Shown: positions 8,164 to 17,117 of the stretch, one piece after another
How positions within the stretch are numbered: position 1 is the stretch's first letter
Layout of the letters: each line of letters begins with the position of its first letter
Source of the DNA: Anaerolineales bacterium
GTDB taxonomy: Bacteria; Chloroflexota; Anaerolineae; Anaerolineales; UBA11579
Assembly (NCBI GenBank): GCA_026129305.1
Contig: JAHCII010000003.1
Span: 62,001 to 126,000 of the forward strand
Direction: 5' to 3'
DNA: 64,000 bases
Position numbers and translations under genes: made by a program
Notes under the pieces: generated by a model
Database searches by the model: none
Seen by the model: only the letters and a program-made list of their open reading frames with translations
Told to the model about the DNA's origin: nothing

Positions 8164-9552
8164 ATGAGCACTCTGCTTGTCCGCAATGCCCACCTGATTG
8201 CCACCTTCGACGACCAGCGCCGTGAACTGCGCGACGCGGGGATCTACGTGCGCGACGGCTTCATTGAACAGATCGGCCCCAGCGTCGAGCTGCCCCAAAG
8301 CGCCGATGAGGTGCTGGACCTGCGCGGCCACATCGTGCTGCCTGGGCTGGTTAACACCCACCATCACTTCTTCCAAAGCTTAACCCGGGCAGTACCCGCC
8401 GCTCAGAACGTCAACCTGTTCAACTGGCTGACCACGCTTTACCCCATCTGGGCCAATATCACTCCGGCCGACATTCGCACCTCCACCCAAACCGCCCTGG
8501 CCGAACTGGCGCTCTCGGGCTGCACCACCGCCTCAGACCACCTGTACATGTTTCCCAACGGCGCCCGGCTGGACGACGAGATCGAAGCCGCTCTACAGAT
8601 CGGCCTGCGCCTGCAAGCCTCGCGCGGCTCGATGACCGTGGGCCAAAGCCAGGGCGGCCTGCCGCCCGACCGCGTGGTGGAAAGCGACGCCAACGCCCTG
8701 GCCGAAAGCCAGCGCCTGGTGGAGACCTATCACGACCCCAACCCGGGCGCCATGACCCAGCTGGTGCTGGCGCCCTGCTCGCCTTTCAACGTCTCCGCCG
8801 ATGTGATGCGCGAAACAGCCAAGATGGCCCGCCACTACAAAGTGCAGATGCACACCCACCTGGCCGAAACCCAGGACGAGGAACAGTACACCCAGGCCCA
8901 CTACGGCATGCGCCCGGTGGCCTGGATGGAAACCCTGGGCTGGCTGGGTGATGACGTCTGGTACGCCCATTCGGTGCACGTCAACGACGCTGAGATTGCC
9001 CAGTACGCCCAGATGGGCTGCGGTGTGGCCCACTGCCCATCCTCCAACATGCGCCTGGCCTCCGGCATCCCGCCGATCCTCAAGATGCTCAACGCCGGCG
9101 TCAAAGTCGGCTTGGGGGTGGACGGATCAGCCAGCAACGACTCCGGCCACCTGCTGGCTGAGGCGCGCCAGGCCATGCTGCTGGCCCGCCTGGACGCCGG
9201 CCAACGCGGCGCCTCGCTCTCTGGCGAGGACGCCCCACCGCTGATGCAGGCCCGCCAGGCGCTGGAGCTGGCCACCCGCGGCGGGGCCGCCGTGCTCGGC
9301 CGCACGGACATCGGCTCGCTGGAAGTGGGCAAATGCGCGGACTTCTTCGCCGTGAACCTGGAGCAGATCGGCTTCGCCGGTGGCCTGCACGACCCGCTGG
9401 CCGCCCTGGTCTTCTGCGCCCCGGCCCGGGCTGACTACACCGTGGTGGGCGGCAAGTTCGTGGTCAAAGAAGGCCAGCTGCTCACGTTGGACCTGCCCAT
9501 GTTGGTCGAAAAGCACAACCAGGCCGCCCAACGCCTGGCGGAGGCCGCCTGA
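8164..9552 (+). CDS. 8-oxoguanine deaminase-type amidohydrolase
   Basis: A 462-residue metal-dependent amidohydrolase of the COG0402 group. Metal-binding and catalytic elements are visible: N-T-H-H-H-F-F-Q-S-L near residue 63, M-H-T-H-L-A-E-T near 230, H-S-V-H-V-N near 267 and G-V-D-G-S-A-S-N-D near 318. The L-F-N-W-L-T-T-L-Y-P-I-W-A sequence after the first motif is typical of 8-oxoguanine deaminases, which convert 8-oxoguanine to urate. Hydroxyatrazine ethylaminohydrolase is a close relative that cannot be excluded. I chose the ATG at 8164 over an in-frame ATG at 8143 because a TATGAT lies just before it. Carbamate kinase follows, hinting at purine breakdown. Confidence 0.8.
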   Translation: MSTLLVRNAHLIATFDDQRRELRDAGIYVRDGFIEQIGPSVELPQSADEVLDLRGHIVLPGLVNTHHHFFQSLTRAVPAAQNVNLFNWLTTLYPIWANITPADIRTSTQTALAELALSGCTTASDHLYMFPNGARLDDEIEAALQIGLRLQASRGSMTVGQSQGGLPPDRVVESDANALAESQRLVETYHDPNPGAMTQLVLAPCSPFNVSADVMRETAKMARHYKVQMHTHLAETQDEEQYTQAHYGMRPVAWMETLGWLGDDVWYAHSVHVNDAEIAQYAQMGCGVAHCPSSNMRLASGIPPILKMLNAGVKVGLGVDGSASNDSGHLLAEARQAMLLARLDAGQRGASLSGEDAPPLMQARQALELATRGGAAVLGRTDIGSLEVGKCADFFAVNLEQIGFAGGLHDPLAALVFCAPARADYTVVGGKFVVKEGQLLTLDLPMLVEKHNQAAQRLAEAA

Positions 9553-9664
9553 CGGCCTTGCCGCCGAAGCCGCTCGCCATTACACTGAGGCCGCGCAGTT
9601 CTGCGTCCATCCCACCACTCAAAAATTCGAGGTTTCATGAAGTTCGCATTCATCCCAGAGAGTC

Positions 9665-10639
9665 GTGTCGCTATTTGCCAGACCCAGGCGGGTTGCCGTG
9701 GCTAAGCGCTTCGCGGTGGTCGCCGTGGGTGGCAATGCCCTGATCAAAGACAATGCGCGCCAAAGCAGCGCCGACCAATACGCCGCAGCCAGCGAGACCA
9801 TGGGCTACGTGGCCGAGATGATCGCCGCCGGCTGGGATGTGGTCGTGACCCACGGCAACGGCCCGCAAGTGGGCTTTGCCCTGCGCCGCTCCGAACTGGC
9901 CGGCGGCGAATTGCCGCCCGTGCCGCTGGACGTGTGCGGGGCGGACACCCAAGGCTCGATCGGCTACATGTTCCAGCAGTCGCTGCACAACGCCTTTCAG
10001 CAACGCGGTATGCACAAGGACGCCGTAGCGCTGGTGACCCAGTGCCAGGTAGACCGGGACGACCCGGCCTTCGCCAACCCTACCAAGCCGATCGGCTCCT
10101 TTATGGATGAAAGCACCGCCCTGGCACGCCAGGCGGAAGGCAAGCATGTGGTGGAAGATGCCGGTCGCGGCTGGCGTGAAGTGGTGGCCTCACCGCAGCC
10201 GCAGCGCATTGTGGAAGCGCCGGCCATCAAACAGCTGCTGGAAAACGGCCTGACAGTGGTGGCCGTGGGCGGCGGCGGCATCCCGGTGGTGGGAGACGAC
10301 CAGGGCCAGCTGCAGGGCATTGCGGCCGTGATCGACAAGGATTTCGCCTCCAGCCTGCTGGCGCGTGAGATCGGCGCCGAGCTGCTGCTGATCTCCACCG
10401 CCGTGGAAAAGGTGGCGATCCACTTCAACACACCGCAGCAAAAGGACCTGGACCGCATCAGCGTGGCCGAAGCGGAACAATATATAGAAGAAGGCCACTT
10501 CGCCAAGGGCAGCATGCTGCCCAAGATACAGGCGGCCATCCAGTTCCTGCAGGATGGCGGAAAGCAAGCCCTGATTACCGACCCGGCCAACATCCGCCGG
10601 GCTTTGGCCGGGGAAACCGGCACTTGGATCGTGCCCTAG
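9665..10639 (+). CDS. arcC: Carbamate kinase
   Basis: Catalyses carbamoyl phosphate + ADP to carbamate + ATP, the energy-yielding last step of arginine, allantoin or other purine catabolism. The sequence shows A-V-G-G-N-A-L, T-H-G-N-G-P-Q-V-G, the Q-G-S-I-G-Y-M segment, V-A-V-G-G-G-G-I-P-V, the I-D-K-D region and A-K-G-S-M-L-P-K-I near the C-terminus, all family hallmarks. At 324 residues it is near the usual ~310. The GTG at 9665 follows an AGAG-like site; a GTG at 9698 would trim 11 basic residues and is a fair alternative. No ornithine carbamoyltransferase is nearby. Confidence 0.93.
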   Translation: MSLFARPRRVAVAKRFAVVAVGGNALIKDNARQSSADQYAAASETMGYVAEMIAAGWDVVVTHGNGPQVGFALRRSELAGGELPPVPLDVCGADTQGSIGYMFQQSLHNAFQQRGMHKDAVALVTQCQVDRDDPAFANPTKPIGSFMDESTALARQAEGKHVVEDAGRGWREVVASPQPQRIVEAPAIKQLLENGLTVVAVGGGGIPVVGDDQGQLQGIAAVIDKDFASSLLAREIGAELLLISTAVEKVAIHFNTPQQKDLDRISVAEAEQYIEEGHFAKGSMLPKIQAAIQFLQDGGKQALITDPANIRRALAGETGTWIVP

Positions 10640-10683
10640 ACAGCGCGAACACGGCGAATGCGGTTTAATGTCGACGAGGGAGC

Positions 10684-11664
10684 GTGAGCAAAGCACCTGT
10701 GTTTTCGATTGTGGCGCCCGTGTGGAACGAGGCTGCCAGCCTGCCGGAGTTCATTAGCCGCGTCAGCGAAGTGATGCAGGCCCAGGGCAAAAGCTGGGAA
10801 CTGCTGCTGGTGGACGACGGCTCGACGGATGGTTCGGCGGAGCTGATCACGCAGGCAGCCCAAAAGGACAGCCGCATTCGCCCCGTACTGTTCGCCCGCA
10901 ACTTCGGCCACCAGATCGCGGTGACGGCCGGCATGGACTACGCCCGCGGTGAGGCGGTGGTGCTGATCGACGCCGACCTGCAGGACCCGCCGGAAATCAT
11001 TCCGGAGCTGATCGCCAAATGGCGCGAAGGATACCAAGTGGTGTATGCCCAGCGCCGCCGCCGTGAAGGCGAAAGCTTTTTCAAGCGCTTCACCGCCTCA
11101 TTCTTCTACAGATTGATCAACCGCATCACCGCCATCGAGATCCCGCTGGATACCGGCGACTTCCGCCTGATGGACCGGCGCGTGGTGGATGTGCTCAACC
11201 AGATGCGCGAGCATCACCGCTTCCTGCGCGGCATGTCCGCCTGGGTCGGCTTCCGCCAGGTGGGAGTGCCTTACGACCGGGCGGCGCGCTTTGCCGGCCA
11301 GACGCACTACACCCTAGGCCGCATGATCCGCCTGGCGCTGACCGCCATCACCGGGTTCTCCTTCTTCCCGCTGCAAGTGGCCACCTACCTGGGTTTTGTG
11401 ACCGCCCTGCTGGCCATCCTGGCCATCCCGGTGGTGATCGCTGTGCGCCTGATGGGCAGCGCGGCCTTCTTCGGCCAGGCCACCACGCTGATCGCCGTGC
11501 TGTTCTTCGGCGGCGTGCAGCTCATCTCGCTGGGCATCCTGGGCGAATACATCGGCCGTCTGTACGATGAAGTGCGCGGCCGGCCGCTGTACATCGTGCG
11601 CCAGGGGCCGGACGATGCAGCCCCCAAGCGCCCGACAGCAGCCAAACGGCACAAGAAAAACTAG
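10684..11664 (+). CDS. Glycosyltransferase family 2, DPM1/GtrB-like, with two C-terminal membrane helices
   Basis: A 326-residue enzyme with an N-terminal GT-A domain: A-P-V-W-N-E, L-L-V-D-D-G-S-T-D-G and the catalytic D-A-D-L-Q-D-P-P (about residues 98-105). A pair of hydrophobic helices (about 232-255 and 265-290) and a basic tail follow. This is the layout of enzymes that transfer a sugar from a nucleotide donor to polyprenyl phosphate at the cytosolic membrane face. The start is a GTG at 10684 with GAGGGA upstream. The sugar and final acceptor cannot be read from the sequence. Confidence 0.9.
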   Translation: MSKAPVFSIVAPVWNEAASLPEFISRVSEVMQAQGKSWELLLVDDGSTDGSAELITQAAQKDSRIRPVLFARNFGHQIAVTAGMDYARGEAVVLIDADLQDPPEIIPELIAKWREGYQVVYAQRRRREGESFFKRFTASFFYRLINRITAIEIPLDTGDFRLMDRRVVDVLNQMREHHRFLRGMSAWVGFRQVGVPYDRAARFAGQTHYTLGRMIRLALTAITGFSFFPLQVATYLGFVTALLAILAIPVVIAVRLMGSAAFFGQATTLIAVLFFGGVQLISLGILGEYIGRLYDEVRGRPLYIVRQGPDDAAPKRPTAAKRHKKN

Positions 11665-11715
11665 GCACAACCCGAAGCCAGTACAATACACAGGCTCGCC
11701 TATCGGGCTTGTCTT

Positions 11716-12297
11716 ATGTCCACATTGCCGCAACCCAACGACCTGGTGCTGGTGGCTCTGTTGCCCCAGCCACGTGACCTGGAGATCGCGCGCCTGCTGG
11801 GCTGGTATCGTATCCCGCTGCGCACCGCCCCGCGCGTGATCGCTGTGGACTGGCTGGCCTTTTACCAGCCGGCCAGCTTCCCACAAGAACAGCGCTGGCA
11901 GGTGCAACATTGCGCCCAAGTGCAGGGCCATGAGCTCGTCACGCGCGAGCAGTTGTTCAAAGATCAGAGCGGCGGCCCCAAAGCGGGGCATGAATACTTC
12001 AAGATCGCGCTGGGGCCGCTGCAAAGCCTGCCGCAGCCCATTCCCTCCGGGAAATGGAAGCGGCTGACCTTCTTGTACACTACAGGCGAACGCCTGCTGG
12101 CCGCCCAGGACCTGAGCCAACTGGGCGTACATGACGAAGAACGCCAGGTGCTCTTTCAGGCCTTGCGGGAGCGCGCCAAGCAGGAGCAGCAATATTCGAC
12201 AGTGCGTCGCCCCGAATTTCCGCTTGACCCCGATCTGCTGGCCTACATCAGTTTGCAGGCTGGCGGCGCCGCCTACTTCCGGGAAGTCGAGCCCTGA
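11716..12297 (+). CDS. Conserved-looking hypothetical protein, first gene of the antiporter-like module
   Basis: A 193-residue soluble protein I do not recognise. It begins with a beta-like segment (D-L-V-L-V-A-L-L-P) and a charged alpha-beta body, with a Y-F-K-I-A-L-G-P-L pattern in the middle and no cysteine-rich or nucleotide-binding motif. It has no signal peptide or membrane helix. Its stop overlaps the ATG of the next gene (TGATG), so it is translationally coupled to three membrane proteins and may be their soluble partner. A TACAAT at 11681-11686 could be the operon -10. Confidence 0.7.
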   Translation: MSTLPQPNDLVLVALLPQPRDLEIARLLGWYRIPLRTAPRVIAVDWLAFYQPASFPQEQRWQVQHCAQVQGHELVTREQLFKDQSGGPKAGHEYFKIALGPLQSLPQPIPSGKWKRLTFLYTTGERLLAAQDLSQLGVHDEERQVLFQALRERAKQEQQYSTVRRPEFPLDPDLLAYISLQAGGAAYFREVEP

Positions 12298-13814
12298 TGC
12301 TGCTTTTTATCCCCATTCTGATCCTGTTCCTGACCCTGGCCGCGCTGGGCCTGGGCAACCTGCAACGCGGCTTTCGCTCCAACTGGCTGCTGGTGCTGGG
12401 CGGGGCGGCGCTGGCCTGGCTTAGTCTGCTGTTTCTGCGGCTGCGGCTGCCGCTCGAGGTCAGCCTGCCCGCCTGGTGGGCCGGACCTGGCCTGGAGTTC
12501 CAGGCGCGGTTCGTTTTGGACAATGTTTCCTGGACCCTGGCTTTCCTGGTGACCAGCCTGCTGGTGACCGTCTTGCTGCTGCAAGTAGAGCACGCCATGC
12601 AAGCCCGCTGGAGCAGTTGGGCGCCCACGCTGGCGGCCGCGCTGACCACCCTGCTGGCCTGCCTCAGCGGCGATGTTTTGACGCTGTTCCTGGCCTGGAT
12701 TGTTCTGGATGTCGTCATTTTCGGCAGTCTGATGCTGCTGGCCAATGGGCCAGAAGAACGCCTGCAGCAGCTGGCGCGCCTACCCCAGCACCTGGCGGCG
12801 GCCGGCTTGCTGCTGGTCGCCTGGCTGCTGTCTTTTTACGGAGCTGCGGTGCACAGCCTGTTGGTGGTGCTGGCCGGCGGTTTACGATTGGGGCTGTGGC
12901 AGCCGGCGGCGGTCACCAAACCTCTGCCCGGCCTGCGCACAGAACAACAGACCCTGTTGTTCCAAACGCCGCTGGCGGCAGGGCTGGCCGCCTTTGGCCT
13001 GGCTCAGGGCGCCGCGCCGCCAGCGTTCCTGCTGCTGATCCTGCTGCCCAGCCTTTACGCCGCCCTGCAGTGGCTGCGCGGGGAGCAGCCGCAGTGGGCT
13101 TATTGGCATCTGGCTGCCGGCGGGCTAACAGGCGCCAGCGCAGCCCTGGGACAAGTGCAAGCCCTGCTGGCTTTTGCCGGCCTGCTCTTCCTGGGGCCAG
13201 CCCTGCTGAGGGCTGTGCGCTCAGCAGGGCGGCTGCGCCTGCCACTGGCGGTTGGGGGCGCCTTATTGCTTTGCGGTTTGCCCCTGACCGGCAGTCAAGG
13301 CGCGCTGGCGCTGTTTGCAGGCGGCCAATTTTTCGGTTACGTCTTTTTACCGCTGCAGGCCGCCCTGGTGGCGGGCTGGCTCTTGTTCGCCCTGCAGGGC
13401 GACCCAACCAGCGATCCCAGCGAACCGTGGATGGTCGCCATCCAACGCACCGGGTTGACCCTGCCGGCGATCGTGCTGATGGGCTTCGGCCTGGGGCTGC
13501 TGCCGGGGCTGCAGGACGAAGCAACAGCCTGGTGGCCGGCCGCTTTGGTGGCGGCCCTGGCAGCTGGCCTCGCGCTGGTGCGCCGGCAGATCACCTGGCG
13601 GCCCACGGCCCAAGTACGCAGCCGCTATAAGCTGCTGGGCATGGCGCTGGGGCTGAATTGGTTAAGCGCCCTGGGCCGCCTGGCGCAGCGCGGCCTGGCT
13701 TGGCTGCTGGCCCTGACGGCTAGCCTGCTGGAAGGCCGCGCCGGAGTGTTGTGGGCGTTGGTGGTGCTGACTCTGCTGGTCTCGCTGATCAGCAACCTGG
13801 GGATAGGCAGCTGA
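12297..13814 (+). CDS. Complex I / Mrp antiporter-like membrane subunit (divergent NuoL/M-type)
   Basis: A 505-residue protein with about 13-14 hydrophobic helices, length and hydropathy of a NuoL/M/N-type subunit. The segment L-R-L-G-L-W-Q-P-A-A-V near residue 197 sits where family members have a lysine followed by a proline-broken helix and a histidine; here Arg replaces Lys and the histidine is missing. It is coupled to its neighbours by TGATG overlaps. I infer an antiporter-fold protein whose proton path has changed or been lost. The family assignment rests on topology and one weak motif. Confidence 0.6.
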   Translation: MLLFIPILILFLTLAALGLGNLQRGFRSNWLLVLGGAALAWLSLLFLRLRLPLEVSLPAWWAGPGLEFQARFVLDNVSWTLAFLVTSLLVTVLLLQVEHAMQARWSSWAPTLAAALTTLLACLSGDVLTLFLAWIVLDVVIFGSLMLLANGPEERLQQLARLPQHLAAAGLLLVAWLLSFYGAAVHSLLVVLAGGLRLGLWQPAAVTKPLPGLRTEQQTLLFQTPLAAGLAAFGLAQGAAPPAFLLLILLPSLYAALQWLRGEQPQWAYWHLAAGGLTGASAALGQVQALLAFAGLLFLGPALLRAVRSAGRLRLPLAVGGALLLCGLPLTGSQGALALFAGGQFFGYVFLPLQAALVAGWLLFALQGDPTSDPSEPWMVAIQRTGLTLPAIVLMGFGLGLLPGLQDEATAWWPAALVAALAAGLALVRRQITWRPTAQVRSRYKLLGMALGLNWLSALGRLAQRGLAWLLALTASLLEGRAGVLWALVVLTLLVSLISNLGIGS

Positions 13815-14404
13815 TGAACGCATTTGTGCTGGGCTTCTCCCTGGCGTTGCTGGCAATTGTTTGTCTGGCGCAGTTGCTAACGCTGGACTGGCGCTGGCGC
13901 TTGGGCTACTTGAGCGCCATCTATTTGTTGGCTTTCGTGCTGATCACAGCCTCCTGGCCCCTGGAACTGGCGGCGGTCAAACTGGTGAGCGGCTGGATGG
14001 CAACGGCAGTGCTGGGCCTGACCCAGCTGAACAAGCCCGAAAGCGAAGTGAGCGACGCCGACGATTTCCCACAAAGCCTGCTGTTCCTCAGCATGGCGGC
14101 CGGTCTGGTGATCGTGCTGGCCAGCGGCGCGGCCCCGGCCATGGTGGCCTGGGCGCGCCAGTTCGACCCAGGCGTGGTCTGGGGTGGTTTGTTCCTGATC
14201 GGCATGGGACTGCTGCATGTCGGGCTGAGCAGCAATGTGTTCAATAACGGACTGGGGCTGTTGATCCTGCTGGCGGGCTTCGAGGTAATTTATGCCGGGG
14301 TGGAAACCTCGATCCTGGTGGCAGGCTTGCTGGCGTTGCTGACATTGGGGATCTCGCTGGTCAGCGCCTTTTTGATGCAAGCCGGCGAGGGGCAGCGGCC
14401 TTGA
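13814..14404 (+). CDS. Small membrane subunit, NuoK/HyfE-like C-terminal half
   Basis: A 196-residue protein with about six hydrophobic helices. The last ~70 residues (L-I-G-M-G-L-L-H-V-G, then N-N-G-L-G-L-L-I-L-L-A-G-F-E-V-I-Y) resemble the three-helix NuoK/MrpC/HyfE unit, including a mid-membrane glutamate. The N-terminal half is a separate helical block. The ATG overlaps the upstream stop and its own stop overlaps the next start (TGATG both sides). A HyfE-like role between two large antiporter-like subunits fits its position, but the evidence is suggestive only. Confidence 0.55.
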   Translation: MNAFVLGFSLALLAIVCLAQLLTLDWRWRLGYLSAIYLLAFVLITASWPLELAAVKLVSGWMATAVLGLTQLNKPESEVSDADDFPQSLLFLSMAAGLVIVLASGAAPAMVAWARQFDPGVVWGGLFLIGMGLLHVGLSSNVFNNGLGLLILLAGFEVIYAGVETSILVAGLLALLTLGISLVSAFLMQAGEGQRP

Positions 14405-15843
14405 TGAGTTCGCCGCTGCTGTGGATCCTCAGCCCTGCGCTGCTGGGCGTTGGCCTGCTGTTCTACCGCGGCAAGTACCAGTGGCTGCCCACGCTGATCG
14501 CCGGGATCGCCAGCCTGCTGTTGGCCTGGATCGCCTGGCAGCTGCCCATCGGCGTGGTGATGCGCCTGGGCACGCTCAACCTGGAGATCTCGCCCTCCTT
14601 GGTGGTGCTGGGGCGCAGCTTTACGCTGAGCCGTGCGCACATGCCTTTATTGACTTTGCTGTACTTGTTCCAGGCCTTATGGCTGTTTGGCGGTTACCTG
14701 GCGCGCCCGGGGGTACTGTTCACACCGCTGACCCTGATCTGCCTGGCTTTGCTGGTGGCCGCCCTGGCGGTGCAGCCTTTCCTGTACGCGGCCTTACTGA
14801 TCTGCATGGCGGCTCTGCTGCTGATCCCTGTGTTGCTGCGGGAAAAGGCCAAGCCCGGGCTGGGGCTGCAGCGTTATCTGCAGTTTCAGGTCTTTGCGGT
14901 GCCCTTCATCTTGTTCACCGGCTGGATCCTTTCCGGCGTGGAGGCCAACCCAAGCAATACCATGCTGGTGCTGCGTGCCAGTATGCTGCTGGCCCTGGGT
15001 TTCGGTTTCCTGCTGGCGCTCTTCCCCTTCCATAGCTGGATCCCCCTGCTGGGCGGAGAAAGCCATCCCTACGTCTTCGGATACACCGTATTCTTCCTGC
15101 CGGCGACCGGGATGATCTTTGCGCTGAGCTTCTTTGACCGCTACGCCTGGCTGCGCGACGCCGACTTCAACGCGCCGCTACTGTTGGCCGGCGGGCTGAT
15201 GGCGCTGCTGGGCGGGCTGTGGGCTGCCCACGAACGCCAGCTGGGTCGCATGTTCGGCTATGCGGCGGTGCTGCTCAGCGGCTACTGCGTGCAGGCCATC
15301 GGCCTGGGTGGCGCCGCGGGTGTGCAGGCGCTCTTCGCCCTGCTGATCGGCCAGGGGTTGGCGGTTTGGGCCTGGGCGACGGCGCTCAGCCGGCTGCCCC
15401 AGCAAGAAGCCACCACGCCAGAGGGACTGACCGCCCAAGCGACCAGCCAGCCCCTGACCATCGCGGTGCTGTTGCTGGCCTTGGGTAGCCTGGCGGGATT
15501 GCCCCTGCTGGGCGTCTTTCACGGTCGCTTGGCGGTCTTGGACGAGACCATGGTGCAAGCGCCTTGGGCGGCCCTGGCGGCCCTGGCGGGCAGCCTGGGC
15601 CTGCTGGCCGCGGCCTACCGCCTGCTGGCTGCAACCCTGGCGGCCCAGGGGCAGCGGGCCAAAGGCTGGGTGGAGGAAGCCCAGCCAGCAGACAACAGCA
15701 AGGCCAGCGACCTGCAACACATCTATATCTGGGGGTTCGCTGCCTTCAGCGCCATCCTGCTGTTTGGCAGCGGCCTGTTTCCCCAGCTGTTTTTGAGCGC
15801 GGTGCCTGAGCTGGCAGCGCTGTTCAGCCAGCTGGTGCGCTAA
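14404..15843 (+). CDS. Complex I / Mrp antiporter-like membrane subunit (divergent NuoM/N-type)
   Basis: A 479-residue, about 14-helix protein. A-L-F-P-F-H-S-W-I-P (about residue 204 onward) is a clear counterpart of the F-P-F-H-x-W-L-P motif of NuoL/M/N and MrpA/D. The lysine four positions before it in true pumps (K-S-A-Q-F-P-F-H in this window's MrpA) is Leu here, and the following A-P-T-P-x-S-A is replaced by G-E-S-H-P-Y-V. I start at the ATG at 14404, coupled to the upstream stop. It probably forms a membrane complex with the two preceding subunits, function unknown. Confidence 0.65.
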   Translation: MSSPLLWILSPALLGVGLLFYRGKYQWLPTLIAGIASLLLAWIAWQLPIGVVMRLGTLNLEISPSLVVLGRSFTLSRAHMPLLTLLYLFQALWLFGGYLARPGVLFTPLTLICLALLVAALAVQPFLYAALLICMAALLLIPVLLREKAKPGLGLQRYLQFQVFAVPFILFTGWILSGVEANPSNTMLVLRASMLLALGFGFLLALFPFHSWIPLLGGESHPYVFGYTVFFLPATGMIFALSFFDRYAWLRDADFNAPLLLAGGLMALLGGLWAAHERQLGRMFGYAAVLLSGYCVQAIGLGGAAGVQALFALLIGQGLAVWAWATALSRLPQQEATTPEGLTAQATSQPLTIAVLLLALGSLAGLPLLGVFHGRLAVLDETMVQAPWAALAALAGSLGLLAAAYRLLAATLAAQGQRAKGWVEEAQPADNSKASDLQHIYIWGFAAFSAILLFGSGLFPQLFLSAVPELAALFSQLVR

Positions 15844-15909
15844 GGCATCTCTCATCCCCTGCATGCTATAATCCCAAATCCCGGCCTAAAAGGGCTTCAT
15901 TGAGACTCC

Positions 15910-17073
15910 ATGGAAAAAGAACAACTGGAAAAGAAAGTAGAGTGGTTGGACGCGGAACGCCGCAAAGCCCTGGACACCATCGCAGCTCTGGAAGCGCGCC
16001 TGGCCAAGCTGGAAAGCCAGCCCAAACAGGAGAACCAGAGCAAGACGCTGACCAGCCATAAAACGCGCCTGGATGCTTACGGGAAACAATTGACGGAGCT
16101 GGACAAGCTGCTGAAAAGCCAGCAAAGCGCCGAAAAGAAAGAGCAGCAGGACCTCAAGAAGAAAACCAGTCAGCTGGAAAAAAGCTTTGCGCAGGAAAAC
16201 AAAAGCGTAAATAAGCTGCTGCAGGACTTCCGCCAGGAGATCCTGGAGATTCAATCAATGCAGAAATCGATCCACGGGCATCGTGAGCAACTCGCCCAGT
16301 TGGAAGGCCGCATTGAGACGGTCTATGAAAGCATTCAAGACGTGATCACCGGGGAGCAAAAGCGCAGCCAGTTGGCGAAAAGCCTGGAAGACGCCAGCCG
16401 CGAAGACGCCGAGCGCTTGACCCAGATGCATGCCGAAGTTGCCGCTCTGCTGACCCGCTTGGAATCGACGGCAAAGCAAAACGAAAACCTGTACAACTCC
16501 CACCGCAAAGTGGAAAAGCGCATGGATGAGCTGTATAACGCCGAAACCACGCGCCGCCAAGAACATGAAGACGCACAGCAAAAGCTGGGCCTGATGCAGG
16601 TCGAGAACGAGCGCAGCTGGAAGCAGTGGGCGCAGCGCCTGGAAACGTTTGAGAAGCAGGCGGCTCAAATTCCGCAGCAGCTCAGTTCACTAGAAAGCAC
16701 CGAGATGGCCGTAAAACGGGCGCAGCGCTCGTTTGAAGACCTGATCGACAAGATCAACCGCCGCATCAATGAGCTCAACGAGATCCAGCGGCTGGGGGAC
16801 CAGCGTTTCCGCCAGGAATGGTCCACCTTCCAGACCGATGCGCAAAAGCGCTGGTCGAACTTTACTCTAACGCAAGAAGAGCAGCAGCGTGAGCGCGGCC
16901 GGCAATATGAAAAGATGAACGAGCAGGTGCAGCGCATAGAAGATACCTTGCGCGAATTGCAGGATGGCTTGCAACACCTGAACGACCAATCAGAACGCAA
17001 CTTGCAGGCGCTGCTGGAACTGGCGCGTGACTCACTGGCCGAGAACGAGCGCTTTCTAAGCAACTCCCGCTAA
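15910..17073 (+). CDS. Long coiled-coil protein of unknown function
   Basis: A 387-residue protein, almost entirely heptad-patterned and rich in Glu, Lys, Gln and Arg, with no signal peptide, membrane helix or globular domain visible. Short breaks occur near residues 45 and 255 (Q-A-A-Q-I-P-Q-Q-L). A TATAAT (15867-15872) lies 38 bases upstream. It is convergent with parB and shares a bidirectional terminator with it. Coiled-coil proteins of this type can be cytoskeletal or chromosome-organising; nothing in the sequence decides this. Confidence 0.75.
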   Translation: MEKEQLEKKVEWLDAERRKALDTIAALEARLAKLESQPKQENQSKTLTSHKTRLDAYGKQLTELDKLLKSQQSAEKKEQQDLKKKTSQLEKSFAQENKSVNKLLQDFRQEILEIQSMQKSIHGHREQLAQLEGRIETVYESIQDVITGEQKRSQLAKSLEDASREDAERLTQMHAEVAALLTRLESTAKQNENLYNSHRKVEKRMDELYNAETTRRQEHEDAQQKLGLMQVENERSWKQWAQRLETFEKQAAQIPQQLSSLESTEMAVKRAQRSFEDLIDKINRRINELNEIQRLGDQRFRQEWSTFQTDAQKRWSNFTLTQEEQQRERGRQYEKMNEQVQRIEDTLRELQDGLQHLNDQSERNLQALLELARDSLAENERFLSNSR

Positions 17074-17081
17074 TATGGAAT

Positions 17082-17117
17082 AAAAAAGAACCGGCGTCCA
17101 AAAGCCGGTTCTTTTTT
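17082..17117. terminator. Bidirectional terminator between coiled-coil gene and parB
   Basis: The arms AAAAAAGAACCGGC and GCCGGTTCTTTTTT flank a seven-base loop, with A and T runs on the two sides, so it should work on both strands. The right arm overlaps the parB stop codon by two bases. Confidence 0.9.
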
